A stretch of DNA of 7,881 nucleotides from CAYJEQ01 sp964370185 (GTDB taxonomy: Bacteria > Bacillota > Clostridia > Oscillospirales > Ruminococcaceae). The position numbers and the translations under genes were made by a program. Below, piece by piece: positions 1 to 6,208 of this stretch (positions are counted from its first letter, which is position 1; every line of letters starts with the position of its first letter). The notes below the pieces were generated by a model that saw only the letters and a program-made list of their open reading frames with translations, did no database searches and was not told the DNA's origin. The stretch is from assembly GCA_964370185.1 (NCBI GenBank), contig CAYJIJ010000087.1, positions 1-7,881 of the forward strand, read 5' to 3'.

Positions 1-1
1 C

Positions 2-460
2 TGTGGCAAATCACTTTGCAAAGAATGTGCCGCTAAATACACCCCCTGTGCCTGCGACGAATGTGTGGCTATGGATGAAATGCATGAAGTAGAGATGTCT
101 AAAAACCGAAAAGCCGAGGCGCTTATCGACACGAATAAAGAATTTTTAACAGCAATTTTAAAAGGCATTATCTGCTCCGCCATATTGGGGACACTCTATA
201 CTGGGGTGTTGGCAGCAGGTGATTACGATGGATTTTCTCAAACAATGCCGTTTTACATATTCTTCTTTTTCGTGCCATTTGGTTGGGCGCTTATCACCTA
301 TATAGAGCAGTGGCTACCAGCGTTTCTCATGAGCGGTCCAGCTTTTATAATATATATGCTTATGAAAATCGGACTTTCGGTATACTTAGGAGTATTCTGT
401 TTTGCATTTCAGATACTGCTCTATATATTTAAGCTCATAAGAGCCAAAAGTGTTAAATAG
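2..460 (+). CDS. Cysteine-cluster (B-box-like zinc-binding) multi-pass membrane protein, 5' partial
   Basis: The reading frame is open from base 2 to a TAG at 458-460 (152 codons visible), so the gene begins outside the window. The first visible residues hold a cysteine cluster, CGKSLCKEC, followed by C16, C18 and C21. This resembles the end of a B-box-like zinc finger of the CxxCGKxLCxxC type that often opens small clostridial membrane proteins. A GTG at 65-67 could be taken as the start, but it has no Shine-Dalgarno sequence and would cut off the cysteines, so I reject it. After a charged linker (visible residues 24-47) come hydrophobic segments at about 49-72, 82-101 and 107-146, the last long enough for two passes, with a basic tail ending RAKSVK. 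The likely picture is a membrane protein with a cytoplasmic N-terminal metal-binding knuckle. The zinc ligands are inferred and the function is unknown. Confidence 0.7.
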   Translation, partial: CGKSLCKECAAKYTPCACDECVAMDEMHEVEMSKNRKAEALIDTNKEFLTAILKGIICSAILGTLYTGVLAAGDYDGFSQTMPFYIFFFFVPFGWALITYIEQWLPAFLMSGPAFIIYMLMKIGLSVYLGVFCFAFQILLYIFKLIRAKSVK

Positions 461-475
461 CTAATAAGCGAGCAT

Positions 476-523
476 GGGGTGTTTCTCCGCTTTTGCGGTG
501 GAGATGCCCCTGTTTTATCTTTT
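476..523 (+). terminator. Intrinsic terminator after the membrane protein gene
   Basis: A G/C-rich hairpin spans 476-510: the left arm GGGGTGTTTCTCCGC pairs with GCGGTGGAGATGCCCC around a TTTT-type loop, using several G-U pairs and one bulge. It is followed by TGTTTTATCTTTT at 511-523. Placed 15 bases after the stop codon of the membrane protein, it fits a rho-independent terminator. Confidence 0.65.
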
Positions 524-573
524 AAAAGCTGAAAGCAAAATAAAAAAGATGCAATTTTTTGCAACATTTTGGT

Positions 574-602
574 TTGTATTTTTGCCAACTTTAAGTTATA
601 AT
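574..602 (+). promoter_or_regulatory. Sigma-A-like promoter of the racemase gene
   Basis: A perfect -10 box TATAAT lies at 597-602. With 17 bases of spacing, the -35 box would be TTGTAT at 574-579, matching the consensus in its first three positions only. Transcription would begin near 609, leaving a leader of about 27 bases before the ATG at 636. The region just upstream is very A/T-rich. Confidence 0.5.
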
Positions 603-635
603 TGAGTGGAATAATATTTACAGAGGAGAAGTTTT

Positions 636-1412
636 ATGATGCACGACCCAAATATAAAAAACATAACCTCACGCAAGGCTCATAGATGCTATGGAATGGG
701 ACTTGGAGTTATTTTATTTGATGCGGTTTTCCCAGCTTTTCCGGGAGATGTTAGAAACGCAAGTGCATTTCCCTATAATTTGCAGTATCGTGTGGCAAAG
801 GGTGTGGACAACGAAACGCTAATACTTAACCCCGATAAAGACTTCTGCCTAAATGCGGCAATAGAAGCGGGGAAATATCTCGAGGACTTAGGATGTAAGG
901 CGATTATCGGCGAGTGCGGATATTTTGGGCTTTTGCAAAAGGAAATGGCGGAAGCTTTAGACATTCCCGTCTTCATGTCTTCACTTTTACAGGTGGCATG
1001 GATGCAGAGAACACTCAGCCCAAAGAAAAAAGTGGGCATAATGTGTGCACATAAATCAGCCATGTCCGACGAAGTGCTTACCGCAGTAGGGGTGGAAGAT
1101 AGAGAGAGACTACTAATTGCAGGAGCGCAGGACGATTATCAAGTGAAGGAATTTAGCAATCTATGGGATCATAGGGTGCGTGATGTGGGGCATTGCAATT
1201 ATCAAAAAGCAGAAGAGCAATTTGTCGCTGCATGCAAGGACTATGTGGATAAAAACCCAGACATGGGCGCATTAGTGCTTGAATGTACGGGCTTTCCCGT
1301 CTTTGGCAGGGCGATACAGCGAGAGGTGGATATTCCCGTGCTGAGCTGGAGCACGCTTATGGATTATGCTATGTCTGTTTTAGTGCACAGAGATTTTTAT
1401 GGGCATGTTTAA
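636..1412 (+). CDS. Aspartate/glutamate racemase superfamily protein
   Basis: This 258-residue protein fits the Asp/Glu/hydantoin racemase superfamily, cytosolic enzymes of about 230-260 residues that use two cysteines, one from each of two similar Rossmann-like lobes, to take and give a proton at an alpha carbon. The candidate pair is C94 in IIGECGYFGLL and C217 in LVLECTGFPVF, at the expected places after a beta strand in each half. The N-terminal stretch with FPGDVRNASAFPYNLQYRV (about 35-53) resembles the PGD-x-x-N...FPxxVRY block of the clostridial and proteobacterial subgroup named simply 'aspartate/glutamate racemase family protein'. The substrate is not known; amino acid racemase, hydantoin racemase and maleate isomerase-like activities are all found in this fold. 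The start is supported by GAGGAG at 623-628; a second ATG follows directly at 639. It appears to be transcribed alone, although no clear terminator precedes the next promoter. Confidence 0.8.
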   Translation: MMHDPNIKNITSRKAHRCYGMGLGVILFDAVFPAFPGDVRNASAFPYNLQYRVAKGVDNETLILNPDKDFCLNAAIEAGKYLEDLGCKAIIGECGYFGLLQKEMAEALDIPVFMSSLLQVAWMQRTLSPKKKVGIMCAHKSAMSDEVLTAVGVEDRERLLIAGAQDDYQVKEFSNLWDHRVRDVGHCNYQKAEEQFVAACKDYVDKNPDMGALVLECTGFPVFGRAIQREVDIPVLSWSTLMDYAMSVLVHRDFYGHV

Positions 1413-1454
1413 AAAGAAATGGGCGATTTTGTCCACACTTGTAAAAGACTGCTA

Positions 1455-1483
1455 TTGACTATTTTTTAATAACGATATAATAT
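1455..1483 (+). promoter_or_regulatory. Sigma-A-like promoter of the ltaE-transketolase cluster
   Basis: TTGACT at 1455-1460 matches five of six bases of the -35 consensus. Downstream, TATAAT at 1476-1481 gives a 15-base spacer and the overlapping TAATAT at 1478-1483 gives the preferred 17 bases. Transcription would begin near 1490, leaving a leader of about 35 bases before the TTG start. The region between the boxes is A/T-rich. Confidence 0.6.
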
Positions 1484-1511
1484 GTTCTTATACCTATAAA
1501 AAATAATCATT

Positions 1512-1528
1512 GGGAGGCACTAAAATTG
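1512..1528 (+). promoter_or_regulatory. Ribosome binding site that fixes a TTG start for ltaE
   Basis: GGGAGG at 1512-1517 lies eight bases before TTG at 1526-1528. The protein read from this TTG opens with NFLDLRSDTTT, the family's normal N-terminus. The first in-frame ATG is at codon 19 and would remove the conserved DLRSDT block, so the TTG start is well supported. Confidence 0.8.
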
Positions 1529-2563
1529 AATTTTTTAGACCTAAGGAGCGACACCACCACAAAACCCACCGAAGAGATGCGCAAAGCCATGGCAAACGCA
1601 GAGGTGGACGATGATGTATATGGTGACGACCCTACGATAAATCGCCTTGAAGCACTTGCCGCTGAAATTATGGGCAAGGAAGCGGCATTATTTGTGCCGT
1701 CGGGCACAATGGGCAATCAGCTTGCTATTATGACCCACACAAGCAGGGGGGAAGAAATCATAGCAGGAACCGATAGCCATATTGTGAGATTTGAGGGCGG
1801 TGCGCCTGCAATTTTATCGGGGGTTAATTTAAGCCTTGTGGAAAATGCAGACACTTATATATACCCAGAAGATATAAAACGCAAAGTGCGTCCGAGTGGA
1901 AATCTCCACTATCCTAAAACTTCACTACTATGCCTTGAAAACGCTCTTTGTAACGGCGATGTGGTGCCGATGGAGATAATGAAAAACTCCTACCAAACCG
2001 CAAAGGACTTAGGGCTTTTAGTGCATTTGGATGGGGCGAGAATATTTAATGCCGCACTCGCACTCGGTGTAAGCGCAAAAGAGATTGCGGACTGTGCAGA
2101 CAGTGTTATGTTCTGCATTTCAAAAGGGCTTTGCTCGCCCGTTGGCTCTCTGCTCTGCGGCAGTAAGGAGTTTATAGACAAAGCACGCTATAATAGAAAA
2201 ATCCTCGGTGGTGGTATGCGTCAGGCAGGAGTACTTGCAGCTTGTGGACTAATTTCGCTCACCACTATGGTAGAAAGACTTCATGAAGACCATGAAAACG
2301 CTCGTCTGCTCGGTGAAATGCTATCAGAAATAGATGGCATCACAAGTGACCTTAGCAAGGTGAAAATCAATATGGTATTCTTCAAAGTTGATATAGATGG
2401 ATTTAAAGAAGCCGACTTTGTAAAATTCATGCATGAAAATGGTGTGAAGATTTATGGAGAAATGGCAGGGGAATACCGCTTTGTAACAAGCAATAATGTA
2501 AACGGTGACGATGTAAAAAATATTGTTACTTTAGTGGCTGATTACGCCGCTAAAGTGAGATAG
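1526..2563 (+). CDS. ltaE: Low-specificity L-threonine aldolase
   Basis: This 345-residue protein, the usual family length, is a fold-type I PLP enzyme that cleaves L-threonine or L-allo-threonine to glycine and acetaldehyde in the cytosol. Family landmarks are in order: DLRSDT (5-10), the DDDVYGDDP block (28-36), the phosphate-binding SGTMGNQ (59-65), a histidine at 85 that would stack on the PLP ring, HLDGAR (167-172) with D169 contacting the pyridine nitrogen, the PLP-lysine K200 in FCISKGLCSPVGS, GGGMRQAG (228-235), and R318 in YRFV for the substrate carboxylate. One small departure is a cysteine in KGLCSPVGS where glycine is more usual. The gene starts at TTG and is followed 36 bases later by the split transketolase genes on the same strand with no visible terminator between, so co-transcription is likely. 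The related beta-eliminating lyases are a less likely alternative given the full motif match. Confidence 0.93.
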   Translation: MNFLDLRSDTTTKPTEEMRKAMANAEVDDDVYGDDPTINRLEALAAEIMGKEAALFVPSGTMGNQLAIMTHTSRGEEIIAGTDSHIVRFEGGAPAILSGVNLSLVENADTYIYPEDIKRKVRPSGNLHYPKTSLLCLENALCNGDVVPMEIMKNSYQTAKDLGLLVHLDGARIFNAALALGVSAKEIADCADSVMFCISKGLCSPVGSLLCGSKEFIDKARYNRKILGGGMRQAGVLAACGLISLTTMVERLHEDHENARLLGEMLSEIDGITSDLSKVKINMVFFKVDIDGFKEADFVKFMHENGVKIYGEMAGEYRFVTSNNVNGDDVKNIVTLVADYAAKVR

Positions 2564-2599
2564 GATAGTAAAACTCGGTGAATATGAAAGGAGACTATT

Positions 2600-3421
2600 A
2601 TGACCGATTACGCAAAATATAAAGAAATAGCTAAAGAGCTCCGCTTGCTCTCCCTCGAGGGGGTTCATGCGGCAAACAGTGGACATCCAGGAGGCTCGCT
2701 CTCGATATGCGACATAATGGCGATGTTGTTTTTTGGGCATATGAGAATTTCCCCCGAAAATGAAAAAGACCCAAACAGGGATAGATTTGTTCTCTCTAAA
2801 GGGCATGCTTCCCCAGCATATTATGCGGCACTTGCTCTGAAAGGATATTTCCCAAAAGAGGATATAAAAACATTCAGAAAATCAGGAAGCCATCTGCAAG
2901 GGCACCCCTCGCTTATTAAAACTCCGGGCGTAGATATGTCCACCGGCTCACTTGGGCAGGGCTTATCGGCGGCTAATGGCATGGCGATGGCGGCGAAGTA
3001 CGACAAAGCCGATTACAGAGTTTACTGCATATGCGGTGATGGAGAAATTCAAGAAGGGCAAATCTGGGAAGCGGCAATGACTGCGGCTCATTACAAGCTT
3101 GATAATCTCACAATGTTTTTAGACTACAACGGTCTTCAAATAGACGGTGCAGTTAAAGAGGTTATGGATGTTTCTTGCCCATCTGAAAAATTTGCCGCTT
3201 TTGGTTGGAATGTAATTAAGATAGACGGACATAATCTCGAGGAAATTGATAATGCAATAGAGCAGGCGAAAAGCTTTAAAGGAAAACCAACTGCAATTAT
3301 TGCAACCACTGTAAAAGGCAAGGGCGTTTCCTTTATGGAAAACAATCCAAGCTGGCACGGTGTTGCACCGAATGACGAGCAATACGCACAGGCAGTTGCA
3401 GAAATAAAGGAGGGTAAATAA
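2600..3421 (+). CDS. Transketolase, N-terminal (TPP-binding) subunit
   Basis: This 273-residue protein matches the first third of a full-length transketolase, as in the split enzymes common in Clostridia. Together with the next gene it would move two-carbon ketol units between sugar phosphates in the non-oxidative pentose phosphate pathway. The thiamine diphosphate motif begins at GDGEIQEGQ (146-154) and ends at DYNGLQ (175-180, N177). Active-site histidines are visible at H29 (NSGHPGGS), H69 (LSKGHASPA) and H253 (PSWHG), and MSTGSLGQGL (113-122) is typical. The start ATG is supported by AAAGGAGA at 2587-2594. The stop TAA shares its last base with the next ATG (TAATG). Split enzymes with other sugar substrates, such as the apulose-4-phosphate transketolase subunits, look similar; nothing nearby suggests that pathway, so ordinary transketolase is preferred. 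Confidence 0.93.
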   Translation: MTDYAKYKEIAKELRLLSLEGVHAANSGHPGGSLSICDIMAMLFFGHMRISPENEKDPNRDRFVLSKGHASPAYYAALALKGYFPKEDIKTFRKSGSHLQGHPSLIKTPGVDMSTGSLGQGLSAANGMAMAAKYDKADYRVYCICGDGEIQEGQIWEAAMTAAHYKLDNLTMFLDYNGLQIDGAVKEVMDVSCPSEKFAAFGWNVIKIDGHNLEEIDNAIEQAKSFKGKPTAIIATTVKGKGVSFMENNPSWHGVAPNDEQYAQAVAEIKEGK

Positions 3422-3423
3422 TG
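3410..3423 (+). promoter_or_regulatory. Coupled stop/start (TAATG) with internal ribosome binding site
   Basis: AAGGAGGG within the last codons of the N-terminal subunit gene lies about six bases before ATG 3421-3423, and that ATG overlaps the TAA at 3419-3421 by one base. This arrangement favours translational coupling, which would help produce the two subunits in equal amounts. Confidence 0.8.
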
Positions 3424-4344
3424 GCTAATTTAGCAACAAGGGAAGCATACGGTGAAGCTTTGGCTATGTATGCCGAGAAATATGATTTTTTAGTGCTCGA
3501 CGCCGACCTTTCAAAAACCACTCAAACGGCGAGATTTCAGAAAAAATATCCCGAGAGATTTTTTAATATAGGTATTGCCGAGTGCGATATGATGGGCACA
3601 GCGGCAGGTATGGCAACCACTGGGAAAACAGTTTTTGCAAGCACATTTGCGATGTTTTCAGCAGGTAGGGCATATGAGCAGATTAGAAACTCCATTGCAT
3701 ATCCAAAATTAAATGTTAAAATAGGCGCTACCCACGGAGGGATTTTAATCGGTGAAGATGGCGCTTCACATCAGTGTATCGAGGATATTTCCCTCATGCG
3801 CACAGTGCCTGAAATGAGGGTTGTAGTGCCATGCGATGAAGAAAGCGTTTACCACGCAGTAAAGGCGGCACTCGATTATAACGGCCCCGTCTACCTCAGA
3901 TTTGGCAGAAAGGCTACACCTGCGATTTACACAAAAGAAACTGCAAGCTTTGAGTTTGGCAAGGGAAATCTTCTGCGTGATGGAGACGATGTAACTATTA
4001 TTGCAATAGGTGATATGGTTTCCCGTGCAATGCAGGCGGCTGAAGAGCTATCTGGCATGGGAGTGAATGCCGCAGTTATAGACATGGCGAGCATAAAGCC
4101 AATTGATGCAGAACTAATAAAAAAATACGCAGAAAAGACGGGCAAAATCATCACAGCTGAAGACCACAATATCATAGGTGGACTTGGCTCCGCAGTTGCT
4201 GAGGTTATCTCGGAAAACGGTGGCGCAAAACTTCGCCGTGTGGGCGTTAAGGATGTTTTTGGTGAATCGGGAACACAAGGCCCTCTTGCTGAAAAATTTG
4301 GCCTTACAGCCGAGGCGATAGTGAAGGCTTATAAAAGCTTTTAG
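3421..4344 (+). CDS. Transketolase, C-terminal (pyrimidine-binding) subunit
   Basis: This 307-residue protein supplies the Pyr domain and the C-terminal domain of transketolase. The catalytic glutamate that activates TPP is E54 in FNIGIAECDMMGTAAGMA; the residue after AE varies in the family and is cysteine here. GEDGASHQ (111-118, H117) matches the DGxTHQ substrate/cofactor motif, and PVYLRFGR (156-163, R160) is the phosphate-contacting region. From about residue 188 the C-terminal transketolase domain follows, with IAIGDMV, VIDMASIKPID and the EDHNIIGGLGSAVAE segment (247-261). It should form an alpha2-beta2-type complex with the product of the preceding gene, with TPP bound at the interface. 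The length and end are normal and nothing is missing. The gene ends the cluster. A DXS-like or other two-subunit TPP enzyme is an unlikely alternative. Confidence 0.93.
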   Translation: MANLATREAYGEALAMYAEKYDFLVLDADLSKTTQTARFQKKYPERFFNIGIAECDMMGTAAGMATTGKTVFASTFAMFSAGRAYEQIRNSIAYPKLNVKIGATHGGILIGEDGASHQCIEDISLMRTVPEMRVVVPCDEESVYHAVKAALDYNGPVYLRFGRKATPAIYTKETASFEFGKGNLLRDGDDVTIIAIGDMVSRAMQAAEELSGMGVNAAVIDMASIKPIDAELIKKYAEKTGKIITAEDHNIIGGLGSAVAEVISENGGAKLRRVGVKDVFGESGTQGPLAEKFGLTAEAIVKAYKSF

Positions 4345-4391
4345 ATTTATCTAAAACTCTGCAACTCTAATATGTATAAAACTATCTTTGC

Positions 4392-4420
4392 ATCTCCGCC
4401 TGCCTACGGCGTGGGGAGAT
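4392..4420 (+). other. Hairpin (inverted repeat) downstream of the transketolase genes
   Basis: ATCTCC at 4392-4397 pairs with GGAGAT at 4415-4420, and GCC at 4398-4400 can pair with GGC at 4408-4410, leaving a GTGG bulge. It lies 47 bases after the transketolase stop and could end or stabilise that transcript. It is followed by ACTGAAAAATAATT rather than a T-run, so I do not call it an intrinsic terminator on the + strand. Confidence 0.4.
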
Positions 4421-4461
4421 ACTGAAAAATAATTAGGCAATATTTTCCACACCATGAAATG

Positions 4462-4470
4462 TGATATACT
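4462..4470 (+). promoter_or_regulatory. Extended -10 promoter of a small RNA candidate
   Basis: TGATATACT at 4462-4470 is a textbook extended -10 element (TGn followed by TATACT). No good -35 box lies 17 bases upstream (the bases there read ATTTTC), which is common for extended -10 promoters. A start seven bases downstream, near A4477, falls exactly at the base of the stem described in the next entry. Confidence 0.55.
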
Positions 4471-4476
4471 CGTTTT

Positions 4477-4617
4477 AGTGGAAAAATCCTGTTACCCGAT
4501 TTAGGCGTATCTGTGGGGGCACTCCGATATGGGTGAGCATCACATGTAGCAGGCACTTTTTCCACATTAAATTAAATAGGACGCTCGCACCGATTATGTC
4601 AGTGCGAGCGTCCTTTT
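4477..4617 (+). ncRNA. Unassigned rod-like small RNA with its own promoter and terminator
   Basis: No convincing open reading frame lies here, but the sequence folds by eye into a long rod. GTGGAAAAA (4478-4486) pairs perfectly with TTTTTCCAC (4557-4565). After a small T/CAC internal loop, CCTGTTAC (4488-4495) pairs with GTAGCAGG (4546-4553) with one G-U pair. GAT (4498-4500) can pair with ATC (4539-4541), and GTATC (4507-4511) with GATAT (4526-4530) closes an apical, G-rich loop. A strong intrinsic terminator follows at 4579-4617, and an extended -10 element lies just upstream, so the predicted transcript is about 140 nt. The next downstream + strand gene is 1.9 kb away, beyond a gene on the other strand, so this is not a riboswitch leader. 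I do not see the GGAA-tetraloop core of SRP RNA, the T-box GGTGGNACCGCG element or any riboswitch core I know. A short or divergent 6S-like RNA remains possible because of the rod shape. Confidence 0.55.
4579..4617 (+). terminator. Strong intrinsic terminator of the small RNA unit
   Basis: GGACGCTCGCAC (4579-4590) pairs without mismatch with GTGCGAGCGTCC (4602-4613) around an 11-base loop, and is followed by TTTT at 4614-4617. The opposite side reads T-rich on the minus strand (TATTTAATTTAA), so the element could also work in reverse. Confidence 0.85.
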
Positions 4618-4657
4618 AAGTAAAGAAATTATTATATGCATAAATTTCTAACATTAC

Positions 4658-4694
4658 ATAAGACCTTACCACATGGCGGTAAGGTCTTATATTT
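4658..4694. terminator. Hairpin terminator between converging transcripts
   Basis: ATAAGACCTTACC (4658-4670) pairs perfectly with GGTAAGGTCTTAT (4678-4690) around the loop ACATGGC. On the + strand it is followed by ATTTTAG. On the minus strand it lies 34 bases past the stop of the lipoprotein gene, but what follows there is poor in T. A second pair of arms, TTTCTA at 4645-4650 and TAGAAA at 4695-4700, can extend the structure. It most likely ends the lipoprotein transcript and backs up the preceding terminator. Confidence 0.7.
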
Positions 4695-4724
4695 TAGAAA
4701 ATGATATTAATAAAAAGCAGTCTA

Positions 4725-6128
4725 TTAACCCCAAAAGAATTTATTATCCACAATCTCTTCAATCTGCCAGTTTTCTCCGCTATCGTCTTCGCTTGAGAGA
4801 ATATAATAGGTGTCATAAATATCACCAGCAACTTGAAGGCCGAGCTGAGCAGTGTGTGGGTCGAGTATTTCATTGACAGCGGCATACATTATAGTCACAT
4901 CTTTGCCATATAGCCCATTTATTAAATCGCCAATATATGTTTCCATGTCATCCCTTACAATATTCTCAAGCTCGACATATCTAAGCTGAGTTATAACATA
5001 CCCTGGCACATAGGTATGTGTATCTGAGCTGTGCCATAATTTGTAATTCTCAATCATTTCATCATTTGCCATAATTTCATAAAGAGTATCATAATCTCTT
5101 GTGGTTAAAGCCTCGTAATACTCTTTAATAACGAGCTCTGGAGGAGAACGCTCCTCAGAATTATGCTCAAAATAATAAAATTGACCATCATTATATGCGC
5201 CGCTGTAATCTGTAAAATTGTCGGTAGGATATTCTTCTAAAAAGCTAAATGTCTTATCATTTAGCTCTTCGAGGCTCCTCAAATTATCCTCATCTAAATT
5301 TTGTATAAGATGAACTTCGCTTTCTCCATAGCTTGCTGTGAGTGCCTCATATTCTTCGAAAGTATAGACTTCTCCCCTGCTTAAAGCTGTCCCATCGCTG
5401 TATTGTGCAAAGAATAGTTGCACCCCAAAATATCCATCAGCAAGCCCATAATATCTTATTTCTACTTCGTCTGAATTCGACACACGGCTTTGCCTGATAT
5501 ATGTTTTATCCTCTGAAACTATGTACTCTATGCCATAATGTTGTGATACTGGTAGCTCTAATTGGGAGAGTGGCAAACTGCCGAGAAATGTTAGCCCGCC
5601 CTCCTGCATAATTGTATAGACTTTCATTATATAAGGATACTTTAGCTCATCAATGTGAATTTTATCTCCATAACCAAAATCTTCATCATAAACTCGCTCC
5701 TGCTCATCATAAGCAATGATTACAAGCTCTAAAACGCCATTGTTGTCAAAATCCACTAAATTCGCATAGCAAAACCCACTTGCATCAACAAGACCATTTT
5801 CTGCATCCTCAGGGTTTGTAGGCAGAATTGTCATACCCGTCACTTCGTAGTCGGTGCCATTCACATTTTGGATATTATAGTCGAGCTCATATGCATTTAA
5901 TAGCGCAGAGTAGGGGGTGTAGTCTATTTCAATTTCGACTGGAGCACTTTCCTTAGATGAGCTATCGTCGACACTTACCTGTGAAGGGATTTCAGTGCTT
6001 GCCTGAGAAGAGCTTTCACTTTGATTATCGCCCGTACTTACTTCTGCCCCACTCTCCTGTGAATTGGTGCAAGCTGACAAAGTTAAAACAATCCAAACAG
6101 TTAAAAAAGCGGTTATCAGTTTTCTCAT
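4725..6128 (-). CDS. Secreted lipoprotein with EF-hand-like loop and NTF2-like C-terminus
   Basis: I do not recognise this 467-residue protein as a named family. The N-terminus is a clear lipoprotein signal: MRKL, a hydrophobic core, then the lipobox LSAC with C20 as the lipidation site, so it should be anchored on the outer face of the membrane. Residues about 21-64 form a low-complexity Ser/Glu/Asp/Gln linker. The next domain includes ANLVDFDNNGVLELVI (122-137), in which D126, D128, N130 and E134 are spaced like an EF-hand/FG-GAP calcium loop; proteins of this type often read 'D.D.DG..EL'. The C-terminal 135 residues open with VIKEYYEALTTRDYDTLYEIMA (333-354), the usual start of an NTF2-like/SnoaL-type cone domain. 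The protein is acidic overall. The start is supported by AGGAGG at 6136-6141 (reverse strand), seven bases before the ATG. The gene stands alone and faces the small RNA unit. Ligand and role are unknown. Confidence 0.8.
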   Translation of the reverse strand: MRKLITAFLTVWIVLTLSACTNSQESGAEVSTGDNQSESSSQASTEIPSQVSVDDSSSKESAPVEIEIDYTPYSALLNAYELDYNIQNVNGTDYEVTGMTILPTNPEDAENGLVDASGFCYANLVDFDNNGVLELVIIAYDEQERVYDEDFGYGDKIHIDELKYPYIMKVYTIMQEGGLTFLGSLPLSQLELPVSQHYGIEYIVSEDKTYIRQSRVSNSDEVEIRYYGLADGYFGVQLFFAQYSDGTALSRGEVYTFEEYEALTASYGESEVHLIQNLDEDNLRSLEELNDKTFSFLEEYPTDNFTDYSGAYNDGQFYYFEHNSEERSPPELVIKEYYEALTTRDYDTLYEIMANDEMIENYKLWHSSDTHTYVPGYVITQLRYVELENIVRDDMETYIGDLINGLYGKDVTIMYAAVNEILDPHTAQLGLQVAGDIYDTYYILSSEDDSGENWQIEEIVDNKFFWG

Positions 6129-6208
6129 TTTTCTTCCTCCTAAAAATGATATTGGTATTAAAATTTGTATGCTTCTAAAGCAATACTAACACAATTGCAT
6201 CAATAAAT

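Noticed and set aside
773..1063. Minus-strand 96-codon frame inside the racemase gene
   Set aside because: It is a shadow of the coding bias of the racemase gene; no ribosome binding site or recognisable domain.
2531..2806. Open frame on the minus strand across the ltaE/transketolase junction (91 codons)
   Set aside because: It lies antisense to two well-supported enzymes, has no recognisable protein motif and no clear ribosome binding site.
4339..4356. Perfect inverted repeat TTTTAGAT/ATCTAAAA overlapping the transketolase stop codon
   Set aside because: It is short and entirely A/T-rich apart from one G/C pair, with a very small loop; likely too weak to matter as a terminator.
4477..4565. 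Signal recognition particle RNA, T-box leader or known riboswitch in the rod-like region
   Set aside because: The GGAA-tetraloop core of SRP RNA, the T-box GGTGGNACCGCG element and the riboswitch cores I know are absent, and no downstream gene exists for a cis-acting leader to control.
4673..4876. Short + strand open frame overlapping the terminator and the lipoprotein 3' end
   Set aside because: It begins inside the loop of a perfect terminator hairpin, runs antisense to the lipoprotein gene and has an arbitrary-looking composition.
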